From assembly GCA_015069095.1 (NCBI GenBank), contig SVJH01000008.1, positions 20,269 through 84,268 of the forward strand: a stretch of 64,000 nt of DNA, written 5' to 3'. Each line of letters opens with the position of its first letter. The stretch's first letter is position 1. The translations under genes and the position numbers were made by a program. Of this stretch, positions 52,020 through 60,711 are shown piece by piece. The stretch is from Oscillospiraceae bacterium (GTDB lineage: Bacteria; Bacillota; Clostridia; UMGS1810). The notes beneath the pieces were generated by a model, which was given only the letters and a program-made list of their open reading frames with translations, ran no database searches and was not told where the DNA came from.

Positions 52020-53021
52020 TTGAATAAACTATTACTTAAACTTCAGCTTTTTGCTTGGTCAGAAGGTCAGGCGGGAGCACCAACCACAAATCCGGTTAAC
52101 GTAACTACACAGGCATCTATGTCTCCGACTATGAAGACATTCTATGACACAACTCTTCTTGAAAATGCAAGAGAGACAATGGTGTTTACACAGTTAGGGG
52201 AAAAACAGGCGCTTAAAGGCAATAAAGTAGAATGGAGAAAATTCAATACTTTTGCTAAAGCACTAACACCACTACAGGAAGGTGTTATTCCTTCAGGTCA
52301 GAACTTCGGTATGACAAAAATCGAAGCCGAAACAACTCAGCATGGGGATTATGTTGCAGTATCAGACAGACTTGAACTTGAGTCTTATGATGATGTAATC
52401 TTCGGTGCTACTGAAGAAATGGGTGCTGCAGAAGGCGAAACATACGATACACTTACAAGAAATATTCTTGTTGGTGGTAACTCTGTTATGTATTGCCCTG
52501 ATGGAGATACAGAAGTTGCATCAAGAAGTAATGTTACAAAAACTTGTATACTTACTCCTGATGTAGTTAAAAAAGCAGCAACATGGCTTAAGAAAAACAA
52601 AGCACCAAAAATCAACGGATATTATGTTGCAGTTATTCATCCATCTGTTGCTCATGACTTAAGAGGAAAAGAGTGGGAAGAATATCAGAAATATGCTAAT
52701 CCTACTCCTATTTTCAAAGGCGAAATCGGAGAATTACATGGTGTAAGATTCATAGAATCTAACAACGCAAAAATTTGGAAAGAAGATGGCACTTGCGTAT
52801 ATGCAACACTATTTTTAGGTGCAAAATCATTTGGTATTCTTGACCCACAGGGCGAAGGAATGGAAATGATTATTAAAACTAAAGAACAGATTGGTGGACC
52901 ATTGAATCAGTTTGGTACAATCGGTTACAAATTCTGTCATGGTGCTAAAATTCTTTATCAGGAAAGATTACTTCGTGTAGAATCCGGCTCAAGTTTCGGA
53001 GATGTAGACGAAGCAAACTAA
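52020..53021 (+). CDS. Major capsid protein with Prp cleavage motif
   Basis: 333 residues from TTG 52020, 8 bases after GGAGG; an ATG 6 bases upstream is too near. LLLKLQLFAWSEGQ near the start is a Prp-like cut site. The remainder fits a P22-like or N4-gp56-like coat (TMKTFYDTTLLENARETMVFTQLGEKQ; HGDYVAVSDRLELESYDDVIF). It forms the capsid shell after trimming. Confidence 0.83.
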   Translation: MNKLLLKLQLFAWSEGQAGAPTTNPVNVTTQASMSPTMKTFYDTTLLENARETMVFTQLGEKQALKGNKVEWRKFNTFAKALTPLQEGVIPSGQNFGMTKIEAETTQHGDYVAVSDRLELESYDDVIFGATEEMGAAEGETYDTLTRNILVGGNSVMYCPDGDTEVASRSNVTKTCILTPDVVKKAATWLKKNKAPKINGYYVAVIHPSVAHDLRGKEWEEYQKYANPTPIFKGEIGELHGVRFIESNNAKIWKEDGTCVYATLFLGAKSFGILDPQGEGMEMIIKTKEQIGGPLNQFGTIGYKFCHGAKILYQERLLRVESGSSFGDVDEAN

Positions 53022-53038
53022 TTTAAAATAAATATATG

Positions 53039-53063
53039 GGGAGCAGACTCGCCATCTGCTCCT
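53039..53063 (+). terminator. Hairpin after the capsid gene
   Basis: GGAGCAGA-CTCGCCA-TCTGCTCC, strong stem but only a weak T-run; may slow transcription or protect the 3' end of the capsid mRNA. Confidence 0.55.
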
Positions 53064-53090
53064 TAAATACCTTTTTAGGAGGAATTTATA

Positions 53091-53366
53091 ATGGCAGAAA
53101 CAACTAAAAAAGCAGTAGATAATGCTACGAAAAAAAGAAGAGTAGAAGTCCGTCTTCCAAGATTATCAGGTCAGAATGCAAATCAGGAAGAATTCTTTTC
53201 AGTTAACGGCAAGAATTACATAATTAAACGTGGGGAAACAGTCGAAATCCCTGAAGAAGTTGCAGAAGTTATTCGCAATGCAGAAAAAGCAGAAGAATAT
53301 GCAATGAAATATGTAGATGGACTTGAAAAAGCCAAAAAAGATAAAGAAAAAGAATTAGGACTCTAA
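53091..53366 (+). CDS. Small basic phage structural or connector protein
   Basis: 91 residues after AGGAGG. KKRRVEVRLPRLSGQNANQEEFFSVNGKNYIIKRGETVEIPEEVAEVI is a beta motif often found after phage capsid genes; the tail is a charged helix. Function not assigned. Confidence 0.6.
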   Translation: MAETTKKAVDNATKKRRVEVRLPRLSGQNANQEEFFSVNGKNYIIKRGETVEIPEEVAEVIRNAEKAEEYAMKYVDGLEKAKKDKEKELGL

Positions 53367-53383
53367 TAACAAAGAAAAAAAGA

Positions 53384-53424
53384 GAGGGGGTAAGCATTAT
53401 ATGATGTTTATCCCTCTTTTTATA
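53384..53424 (+). terminator. Terminator-like stem before the fibre gene
   Basis: AAAGAGAGGGGGTAA paired imperfectly with TTTATCCCTCTTTTT, ending in T5, 20 bases before the fibre start. Confidence 0.6.
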
Positions 53425-53443
53425 TTTGGAAGGAGTGAAAGCA

Positions 53444-55786
53444 ATGACAATAAAGGATTGTATTGATATTGTTGATAACATTAAGCCAAACCAATACACG
53501 ATAAAAGAAAAAGTTATGTGGCTTTCGTTTATAGAAGAGATAATCATAAACGAAGTACTTAAGACTCATGAAGGATATGACGGAAGATATGACGATTTTG
53601 AAGGTTATACAGAAGACAAATTATCTGTTTCTCTTGTTGTTCAAAGTCCATATGACAGATTATATACGGCATATCTAAAAATGAAGATAGACGAAGAAAA
53701 CGGAGAAACCACAAGGTACAACAACTCTGCTGCGTTATACAACACATATATGATGGAGTACAGAAAATACTACAACAAAACGCATATGCCACTTGATGTA
53801 ACAAAGCCAAGAAAAGCAAATGCTCCTGCAGGCGCAAATGTTGGTCTTTCCGATGCAGAATATGAAAACCTAAAAAAAGATATGACATATATTCTTACAG
53901 AGTATTTTAGCGCATCTTTAAGCGCTGATAAGATTAACGATGTCATTAAATCGTTTGTTTCAACCAACATAGAAATGCTTAAAGGCAAAGATGGCAGAGA
54001 TGGTGTTGACGGAAAAGACGGATACACACCAAGAAAGAATGTTGATTATTTTGATGGAGAAGACGGGAAATTTGGCAAAGAAGGCAACGGAGTCGGCGCT
54101 GAAATATTCAATGACTACGAAAACAACATAGCAGATGGAGATTTTTCTCGTGCTTCGGGTATAAGAACTAGAGCTGGAAGTAAGTGTTTTAAATTTGACG
54201 ATACTGTATATGTTGGTAATCAAAAATACAATCACGAGGACAAGTATTATATAAAAGATGTAACAGATGAAATCTTTTCAAAACTTCAAGAAATAGTTGC
54301 TTATAAACCTTTTTATACAGTAGTGCTAAATTACAACTATGATTTGCGAGGCAAACTTGTAGGAGTAGGAACAGATGAACTAGGCACTTATATTCAGGTA
54401 ACCAACTACTTGGAAATTAATGCCGATGTTGGAACAACTTTGTATGATGGTAGTTACGTGCACTTTCCTGATTATGCAGAACTAGGAACTGAAAATATGG
54501 GCACAGGAGCAAATGCAGACGGATATGAAACACAAGCTTTAGCAGTTGCTACGCATAGTGAAGGAGCAGGAACAAGAGCTATCGGCAAATATGCTCATGT
54601 TGAAGGAAGAGACACTATTGCTACTTATGCAGGACACGGTGAAGGCAGAGAAACTGCAGCTCTTGAAGAAAATACTCACGCAGAAGGAGATAGAGGTGCA
54701 GTAACCGGATTTGGTGGACATATAGAAGGTGTTTCTTCAAAAAGAGCATTTAATCATATCTTTGATGAACAAGGCGCGCTTAAATCAATTGAAGCATTGA
54801 TAGAAACTTATAAAAGTAATCCATTCTCATTGGCTAGACAAAAAGCTACTCATGTTGAAGGTGGAAACAATTTAGGTCTAGGTATGTACCAACATATTGA
54901 AGGATTAGGCAATATTGGTATTGCAGATTATTTACATATGCAAGGAAAATATGCTGAAATCGATTATGAGAGAAAATATTTAGACATTGTGGGTTATGGT
55001 ACTGATGATAACAATAGAAAAAATGTTCGCACTTTAGATAGAGAAGGAAACGGTTGGTATGCCAAAGATGTTTACATTAAAGGAAAGACTTTTAAAGATA
55101 CGTCTTTGACTCTTAATAAAGAAGTCCCTCTTGGTGGTTATTCTTATAAATTAAATTTTGACCCTGATAGTATTATGAATGCCCCAACGGCTTCTGTGCC
55201 ATCAGATTGTGTTGGCAATCAGTACACAGAGGATGGAATTCTTATAGATAGTGTTAAAGGTGGTGCTCAAGGTAATCTCGCACTAGAATCTTTAAAAGAT
55301 GGAACATATCGAATTTCTTTAACAGGAGGAAATTCAGGGCGTTTCAAATTTCTCAATTTTTTAACTTCAGAAAGTCGTTTTACTTCAAGTGACATAGGAA
55401 GGAAATTTATCGTTTCTATTAGATATAAACATGAAAAAGGTTGGGTACGTGCAGGTCTTATGAGTAAAGCCACCGGAGACCCTTATCAGTCACAATTTTA
55501 TTCTGCTCAAGAAGTAGTTGAACTTACTAAGTCAGAATGGACAGTTGCGAATTTAAAAATAACAATAGATGAACGTATGGTCGAAAAACAGATAGGTTTA
55601 ATTGCAATAGATTTTTATAGTGAAGGTTCAATAATAGTAGATTATATTGAATCAGTTGAATTGAAACGATTTGAAGACGTTATATGTGGTTATGCAACAA
55701 GTGGCATACTTCAATCACCTAATGGAACAAAGTTTCAAATTACTGTTAATGATGATGGAACACTTGCTACTACGAAACTAATATAA
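53444..55786 (+). CDS. Tail fibre with collagen-like and HxEG repeats
   Basis: 780 residues from ATG 53444 after GGAAGGAGTG. Parts in order: adaptor (1-170), a short collagen-like run (GKDGRDGVDGKDG, near 185), a beta-region, then repeated HxEG turns (HSEG, HVEG, HGEG, HAEG, HIEG, HVEG, HIEG, about 365-500) as in trimeric fibre stalks, and a C-terminal jelly-roll (about 590-760; FTSSDIGRKFIVSI). The fibre binds the host surface. The last module resembles that of the tail-like protein at 14991-16076 of prophage 1. Confidence 0.82.
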   Translation: MTIKDCIDIVDNIKPNQYTIKEKVMWLSFIEEIIINEVLKTHEGYDGRYDDFEGYTEDKLSVSLVVQSPYDRLYTAYLKMKIDEENGETTRYNNSAALYNTYMMEYRKYYNKTHMPLDVTKPRKANAPAGANVGLSDAEYENLKKDMTYILTEYFSASLSADKINDVIKSFVSTNIEMLKGKDGRDGVDGKDGYTPRKNVDYFDGEDGKFGKEGNGVGAEIFNDYENNIADGDFSRASGIRTRAGSKCFKFDDTVYVGNQKYNHEDKYYIKDVTDEIFSKLQEIVAYKPFYTVVLNYNYDLRGKLVGVGTDELGTYIQVTNYLEINADVGTTLYDGSYVHFPDYAELGTENMGTGANADGYETQALAVATHSEGAGTRAIGKYAHVEGRDTIATYAGHGEGRETAALEENTHAEGDRGAVTGFGGHIEGVSSKRAFNHIFDEQGALKSIEALIETYKSNPFSLARQKATHVEGGNNLGLGMYQHIEGLGNIGIADYLHMQGKYAEIDYERKYLDIVGYGTDDNNRKNVRTLDREGNGWYAKDVYIKGKTFKDTSLTLNKEVPLGGYSYKLNFDPDSIMNAPTASVPSDCVGNQYTEDGILIDSVKGGAQGNLALESLKDGTYRISLTGGNSGRFKFLNFLTSESRFTSSDIGRKFIVSIRYKHEKGWVRAGLMSKATGDPYQSQFYSAQEVVELTKSEWTVANLKITIDERMVEKQIGLIAIDFYSEGSIIVDYIESVELKRFEDVICGYATSGILQSPNGTKFQITVNDDGTLATTKLI

Positions 55787-55801
55787 CAAGGGGGCATTTA
55801 T

Positions 55802-56509
55802 ATGTTTAAGATAGCACTTGATTCAGGGCATGGGAAGTACACACCGGGAAAAAGATGCCTCAAGAGTATTGACAAAAGCGAAACAAGAGAATGGATTTTA
55901 AATGACCGAATATGCGACAAGGTAGAGAATATGCTAAAAGCATCATATGAAGGATATTCTCTTATAAGAGTAGATGATGCAACAGGAGAAGTCGATGTAT
56001 CACTTGCAGACAGAGTAGAAAAAGCGGACAAGTTTGGTGCTGACATTTACCTTTCTGTTCATCACAACGCAGGTATCAATGGTGGTAGTGGTGGCGGTAT
56101 CATTGCGATTGTATATACAGGTGCATCTGAAAAATCAGTAAATTACCAAAAGATTATATACGATGAACTGATAAAAGAAACAGGACTTAAAGGCAACCGT
56201 TCTACTCCTATGCCAAAGCAAAATCTTTATGTGTGCAGAGAAACGAGTATGCCATCTGTACTTGTAGAATGCGGATTTATGGACAGTAAAACAGATGTGC
56301 CTATTATACTCACAGAAAAGTTTGCAGATGAGTGCGCTACTGCAATAGTTAACGCATTGGCAAGTATAGGCAATCTTACAAAAAAAGTACCACAGAAACC
56401 TTATACAAAAATATACAAAGTGCAAGTAGGCGCATATTCAATTAAAGCGAATGCAGAAGCAATGGCAAAGAAACTTAAAGCAGACGGATATGATGCTTTT
56501 ATTGTATAG
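55802..56509 (+). CDS. N-acetylmuramoyl-L-alanine amidase with shortened SPOR end
   Basis: 235 residues after GGGGGC. Amidase_3 zinc ligands: His10 in DSGHG, Glu in ETREW, His in SVHHNA near 86; catalytic Glu in LVECGFMDS near 157. The C-terminal KIYKVQVGAYSIKANAEAMAKKLKADGYDAFIV is half a SPOR domain, the rest missing. It is the lysin of prophage 2, with two holin-like genes next to it. Confidence 0.88.
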   Translation: MFKIALDSGHGKYTPGKRCLKSIDKSETREWILNDRICDKVENMLKASYEGYSLIRVDDATGEVDVSLADRVEKADKFGADIYLSVHHNAGINGGSGGGIIAIVYTGASEKSVNYQKIIYDELIKETGLKGNRSTPMPKQNLYVCRETSMPSVLVECGFMDSKTDVPIILTEKFADECATAIVNALASIGNLTKKVPQKPYTKIYKVQVGAYSIKANAEAMAKKLKADGYDAFIV

Positions 56510-56521
56510 GGGGGTGCAGAA

Positions 56522-56836
56522 GTGACGGTAAATGAAGTAAGTCAATTCATTATTACTGCTGCTTCTTTTATAGGAGCATTAGGAGTAATATGTACTACAT
56601 TTGGGTTAGTTGTTAAATGGTTATTAAAACCTATTTACAAATCACTTAAAACAGAAGATGTGCGAAGTTGCAGAATGTTCCTTGTAGATTTTTTATGTGA
56701 TGTGGAAAAAGGCATAACCAAAGACGAGGTACAATGGAAACTTGCACACGAAATATATGACCACTACACAAATGATTTGAAGGAGAACTCATATGTTCAT
56801 GATAAGTGGGACAGAGTGGTCAATAATTCTGATTAA
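56522..56836 (+). CDS. Holin-like membrane protein
   Basis: 104 residues, GTG after GGGGGGTGCAGAA. One membrane helix (FIITAASFIGALGVICTTFGLVV), then a helical tail. It may be an accessory holin or spanin-like partner between amidase and holin. Confidence 0.62.
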   Translation: MTVNEVSQFIITAASFIGALGVICTTFGLVVKWLLKPIYKSLKTEDVRSCRMFLVDFLCDVEKGITKDEVQWKLAHEIYDHYTNDLKENSYVHDKWDRVVNNSD

Positions 56837-56859
56837 TTTATATAAAAGGAGAGATTTAT

Positions 56860-57153
56860 ATGTACGAAATGTTAAAAGAATTTATTAAACCTGAACTTTT
56901 GGTATTGATTCCCGTGCTTTACCTATATGGAATGGCACTTAAAAAGTCAGAAATTGCAGACAAAAACATACCGATGATATTAGGCATTACATCAATTGTA
57001 TTAAGTCTGTTATTTATTGCAGCAACAGTTGTTATAACCGGATGGCAAGGAATACTTATGGCTTTGTTTTCAGGTCTTACACAAGGTGTTTTGTGTGCAG
57101 GTGCAAGTGTATATGTACATCAGATTATTAAACAAAAAAGCAAAGACGAATAA
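56860..57153 (+). CDS. Phage holin
   Basis: 97 residues after AAAGGAGAG. Three hydrophobic helices (ELLVLIPVLYLYGMAL; IPMILGITSIVLSLLFIAATVVI; GILMALFSGLTQGVLCAGASVYV) and a charged tail, as in the phage_holin_5_2 family. It permeabilises the membrane at lysis. Confidence 0.82.
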   Translation: MYEMLKEFIKPELLVLIPVLYLYGMALKKSEIADKNIPMILGITSIVLSLLFIAATVVITGWQGILMALFSGLTQGVLCAGASVYVHQIIKQKSKDE

Positions 57154-57165
57154 GGGGGAATTGGA

Positions 57166-58956
57166 ATGCGATTTCCTAAACTACAAGAATTACAAAGATA
57201 CAGGGAAATGACAACGGTATTTGGTGGCTACAACCACCAAATATCTTGTAATGAAGGACAGTTTTTCGATATGAAGAACATGACTTCAAAGTACTTTCCT
57301 ATTCTATCTCCAAGACAAAGAAGAGGTATTGTTAAATCGTTTGTAAATCCACAAGGAATACTTGATAAAGAAGATTTATGGTGGATAGATGATAAGGCAC
57401 TATACAAGAACGGAGAAAGAATAGAACTTGAAGGTGTGCGTTTTAATGATATTTCTCCGAAGACTATGGCTAAAATGGGTGCATACATCATTGTTATGCC
57501 TGACAAGATATGGATTAAGGCAACAGATGAAGAAATTGAATGCGGTTATATGGAAAACATAGTAGAGTATGAAAAAGGTACAGAGATTAAGTTTTCCATT
57601 TGTGATGAATATGGGAGAGCAATAACATGGCACGATGCTGATTATTACAAGACTACACAAGCCAAAGACGGAGACTATCAGATGAGTGTAAACGCAAACG
57701 GCAAACCTTCGCTTAAAGTATATTCTGCATCAACAGGCATATGGATGTCGGTTATATCAACATATACTCAAATAAGCGCTCTTGGAATAGGCAAAGGATT
57801 TGAAAAAGAAGACGGAGTTAAGATAACAACCAACATAAATACAGATTCACTTGACAACATTTTTGTCAATGTAGAAGACGATGGAGAGCATTATTCGGTA
57901 AACACATACATTGTAGACAGAACAGATGATGCCATAACAATTCCGGGCATATACAATGGAAGACTTGAACCATTTACCGAAATGGACCTTTTAGTCGAAA
58001 GAAAAACACCTGAAATGGCATACATCACAGAATGCAATAACAGATTGTGGGGATGTTCAAAAGATGGACACGAAATATACGCATCCAAACTTGGAGACGT
58101 GAAGAATTGGAACTGTTTCAGGGGCAATTCAATGGACTCTTGGGCAGCAACAATCGGCTCGGATGGTAAGTTTACAGGAGCAATAACCTTTTTAGGTTAT
58201 CCTATGTTTTTTAAAGAAGATAGTCTTATAAAGATAGGTGTAAGTGCAATAGGTGGACATCAAACAAAAGAAACGATGTGCAGAGGTGTTCAAGATGGCT
58301 CAAGTGGTAGTTTATCCATCTTAAACGAAATCTTGTACTACAAGTCAAATTCAGGAGTCTGTGTATATAACGGAAGTTTACCTTACAGTATTTCAGATAA
58401 CTTTGGGGATGTAAATTACTACGATGCAGTTGGTGGTGCATTAGGAGATAAATATTACATTTCTATGCGTAATAAAAACAATGTATATAGTTTGTTTGTG
58501 TACGATTCCAAAAACGGAATATGGTGCAAGGAAGACGATACACAGGCAATTGTATTTTCAAGGCATAAAGATGACCTTTACTTCATTGATGCGAAAGACA
58601 AAATGATGAAATCTGTCGGTGGTACTCTTTTATTTGATTCTAAAGATGCAGAAGATATATTTAATTGGTACGTTGAGTCAGGCACAATTGGGTATTCTTC
58701 TCCTGATAATAAATATGTAGGAAGAATAAATATAAGAATTACACTTGAATTTGGAACGAATGTAGACTTTTATATCCAATACGATTCAATGGGCGAATGG
58801 GAGCACAAATTCAATATGAGTGGTACAGGAACAAGGACATATTCTATTCCGCTTATTCCAAAACGATGCGACCATTTTAAATATAAGATAAAAGGCAACG
58901 GCATATGTAAGATACATTCTATTACAAAGACAATAGAAGAAGGAAGTGATTCGTAA
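57166..58956 (+). CDS. Tail tube/stabilisation-like structural protein
   Basis: 596 residues. LQELQRYREMTTVFGGYNHQISCNEGQFFDMKNMTSKYFPILSPR opens it; the body has repeated beta blades (LWWIDDKALYKNGE, RLWGCSKDGHEIYASKLGD, LYYKSNSGVCVYNGSLPYSI), suggesting a beta-propeller. This layout is seen in neck or tail stabilisation proteins of short-tailed phages. Assignment from context and fold pattern. Confidence 0.65.
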   Translation: MRFPKLQELQRYREMTTVFGGYNHQISCNEGQFFDMKNMTSKYFPILSPRQRRGIVKSFVNPQGILDKEDLWWIDDKALYKNGERIELEGVRFNDISPKTMAKMGAYIIVMPDKIWIKATDEEIECGYMENIVEYEKGTEIKFSICDEYGRAITWHDADYYKTTQAKDGDYQMSVNANGKPSLKVYSASTGIWMSVISTYTQISALGIGKGFEKEDGVKITTNINTDSLDNIFVNVEDDGEHYSVNTYIVDRTDDAITIPGIYNGRLEPFTEMDLLVERKTPEMAYITECNNRLWGCSKDGHEIYASKLGDVKNWNCFRGNSMDSWAATIGSDGKFTGAITFLGYPMFFKEDSLIKIGVSAIGGHQTKETMCRGVQDGSSGSLSILNEILYYKSNSGVCVYNGSLPYSISDNFGDVNYYDAVGGALGDKYYISMRNKNNVYSLFVYDSKNGIWCKEDDTQAIVFSRHKDDLYFIDAKDKMMKSVGGTLLFDSKDAEDIFNWYVESGTIGYSSPDNKYVGRINIRITLEFGTNVDFYIQYDSMGEWEHKFNMSGTGTRTYSIPLIPKRCDHFKYKIKGNGICKIHSITKTIEEGSDS

Positions 58957-59285
58957 TGATGGATATATTACCTTTTCCAAAAGTTATGAGTGGTACACCA
59001 AAAGAGCAGATACAAGAACTTATATCATACCTTATACAGTTTAAGGAAACTCTTGAATTTGCTCTTATGAATATATCCAAAGAAAACCTTTCTCCTGATT
59101 TGATGGAATTACTTAACGGAAAAGGCGAAAGTGTTGGAAGCCAAAAAGTTAACGAAAACTCGCTGACAGTATTCGATGTTATAAACTCCGATGCATTTAT
59201 AACGAAAATAAGAAGCGAATTTGTAAAAAATGTAACATTCAATGTTAATTTTGATACAGGAAATTTAGAATATACCGTAGATTAA
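58956..59285 (+). CDS. Hypothetical virion protein (109 aa)
   Basis: Start overlaps the previous stop (TAATG). FPKVMSGTPKEQIQELISYLIQFKETLEFAL is a coiled helix and the end is beta (NVTFNVNFDTGNLEYTVD). Often found near fibre and tail genes of Clostridial phages; no function known. Confidence 0.6.
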   Translation: MMDILPFPKVMSGTPKEQIQELISYLIQFKETLEFALMNISKENLSPDLMELLNGKGESVGSQKVNENSLTVFDVINSDAFITKIRSEFVKNVTFNVNFDTGNLEYTVD

Positions 59286-59297
59286 AGGGGGTTTACG

Positions 59298-60695
59298 ATG
59301 GCTACATATAAAAAGAATGACTGGTTAAATAACGATTTTATAGATAGAGAGAATGCATCTAACGCAGAAAAACTACCGGGTCAAACCGATGAGTTGTATG
59401 AAAGAGCGCATGAAACATTCAAGCAATCGGATGAATCATTGGACAATTATGAAACTGCAAAAGAGTCAAAATCAAATTATAAAGAAATAGCAAGTAAAAA
59501 AGACATAATAAGCAAAGATGTAAAAGATGATTTAAATCTAAATTTTGACAAACCGACTTCTGTAAAACAAGCAGACAGATATTTAGCATCACAACTACAA
59601 AAAATACAGAGTGGCAGAACATCATATTCCGACCAAGTAAGAGATATGATGGACAAGATTATGAACAGAGAAAAATTTTCTTATGATGTTGATAATGACC
59701 CACTATTTCAACAGGCACTTGCATCTGCGACAAATAGTGGTAAACAAGCAATGCAAGATACAATTGGTCAGGCATCTGCTCTTACAGGGGGATATGGCAG
59801 CACATACGCAACAAGCGCAGGTAATCAGGCATATAACTCTTTTATAGAGGATGCTTATGATAATCTCCCACAGTATTATCAAATGGCACTTGATGCATAC
59901 CAAATGGAAGGCGAAGAAATGTACCGTCAGTTTGGTGTGGTAAGCGAAATGGATGATAAAGAATTTAACCGAAATGTTGCAGCATATGATGCTACATATC
60001 AGCACAGAAATCAAATGTATAACGAAGCATACGGAGAATTTAGAGACTCCAAAAACGATGCATTTAATATGGCTAACCTTCAACTTAACGAACATGGTCA
60101 AAGAGTTAGTGATGCATATAACCTATATAATGCAGACCTATCCTACGCAGATTCTATGTATGAAAAAGAATACACTCAATGGGCAGATAAAGTCAACCTT
60201 GCTTGGAAAGAAACAGAATTGCTTTATGACAATGCTTGGAAAAACAAAGAGTTTGATGAAGGTGTTCGTGAATTTGAAAAACAGTATGCGCAGAATGAAG
60301 ACCACTTTACAAGAGGTCAGGAATTTACTGCATCTGAAAATCAAAAACAGAGAGATTGGCAGACGATTGAATCGCAAAAAGACAGAGATTTTACTGCATC
60401 CGAAAATGCTAAAAGTCGTGCAGCAAGTGCTTCTCGAGGTGGCTCGGGTGGTGGTAGCGGAAAACCAAGCGCTTTAACAGATAGCCAATTAAATAAGATA
60501 AAGGAAATAATAAAATCAAGTCATCCCGAAGACAGAATGGAAAAAGTTTATGTTTATCTCAACACTATTGGAAAGGAAAACTTGAATGAGTACGCACTCC
60601 AAATGATTGATGATTTAATGTCTGCGGAAACTGTGAAAGATAAGGGAAAAGATGTAATAAATGGATTTAAGGATTATTTAGATATGTTTTTTTGA
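59298..60695 (+). CDS. Ejection/internal virion-like protein
   Basis: 465 residues after AGGGGG. Long helical, Gln/Asn/Tyr-rich chain with ASATNSGKQAMQDTIGQASALTGGYGSTYATSAGNQAYNSF in the middle and repeats such as FTASENQKQRDW and FTASENAKSRA near 355-375, then a Gly-Ser hinge. The C-terminal 70 residues are folded helices. Similar proteins lie upstream of very large virion proteins in short-tailed phages and may enter the cell with DNA. Confidence 0.65.
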   Translation: MATYKKNDWLNNDFIDRENASNAEKLPGQTDELYERAHETFKQSDESLDNYETAKESKSNYKEIASKKDIISKDVKDDLNLNFDKPTSVKQADRYLASQLQKIQSGRTSYSDQVRDMMDKIMNREKFSYDVDNDPLFQQALASATNSGKQAMQDTIGQASALTGGYGSTYATSAGNQAYNSFIEDAYDNLPQYYQMALDAYQMEGEEMYRQFGVVSEMDDKEFNRNVAAYDATYQHRNQMYNEAYGEFRDSKNDAFNMANLQLNEHGQRVSDAYNLYNADLSYADSMYEKEYTQWADKVNLAWKETELLYDNAWKNKEFDEGVREFEKQYAQNEDHFTRGQEFTASENQKQRDWQTIESQKDRDFTASENAKSRAASASRGGSGGGSGKPSALTDSQLNKIKEIIKSSHPEDRMEKVYVYLNTIGKENLNEYALQMIDDLMSAETVKDKGKDVINGFKDYLDMFF

Positions 60696-60711
60696 ATAAG
60701 GATGTGAGAAT

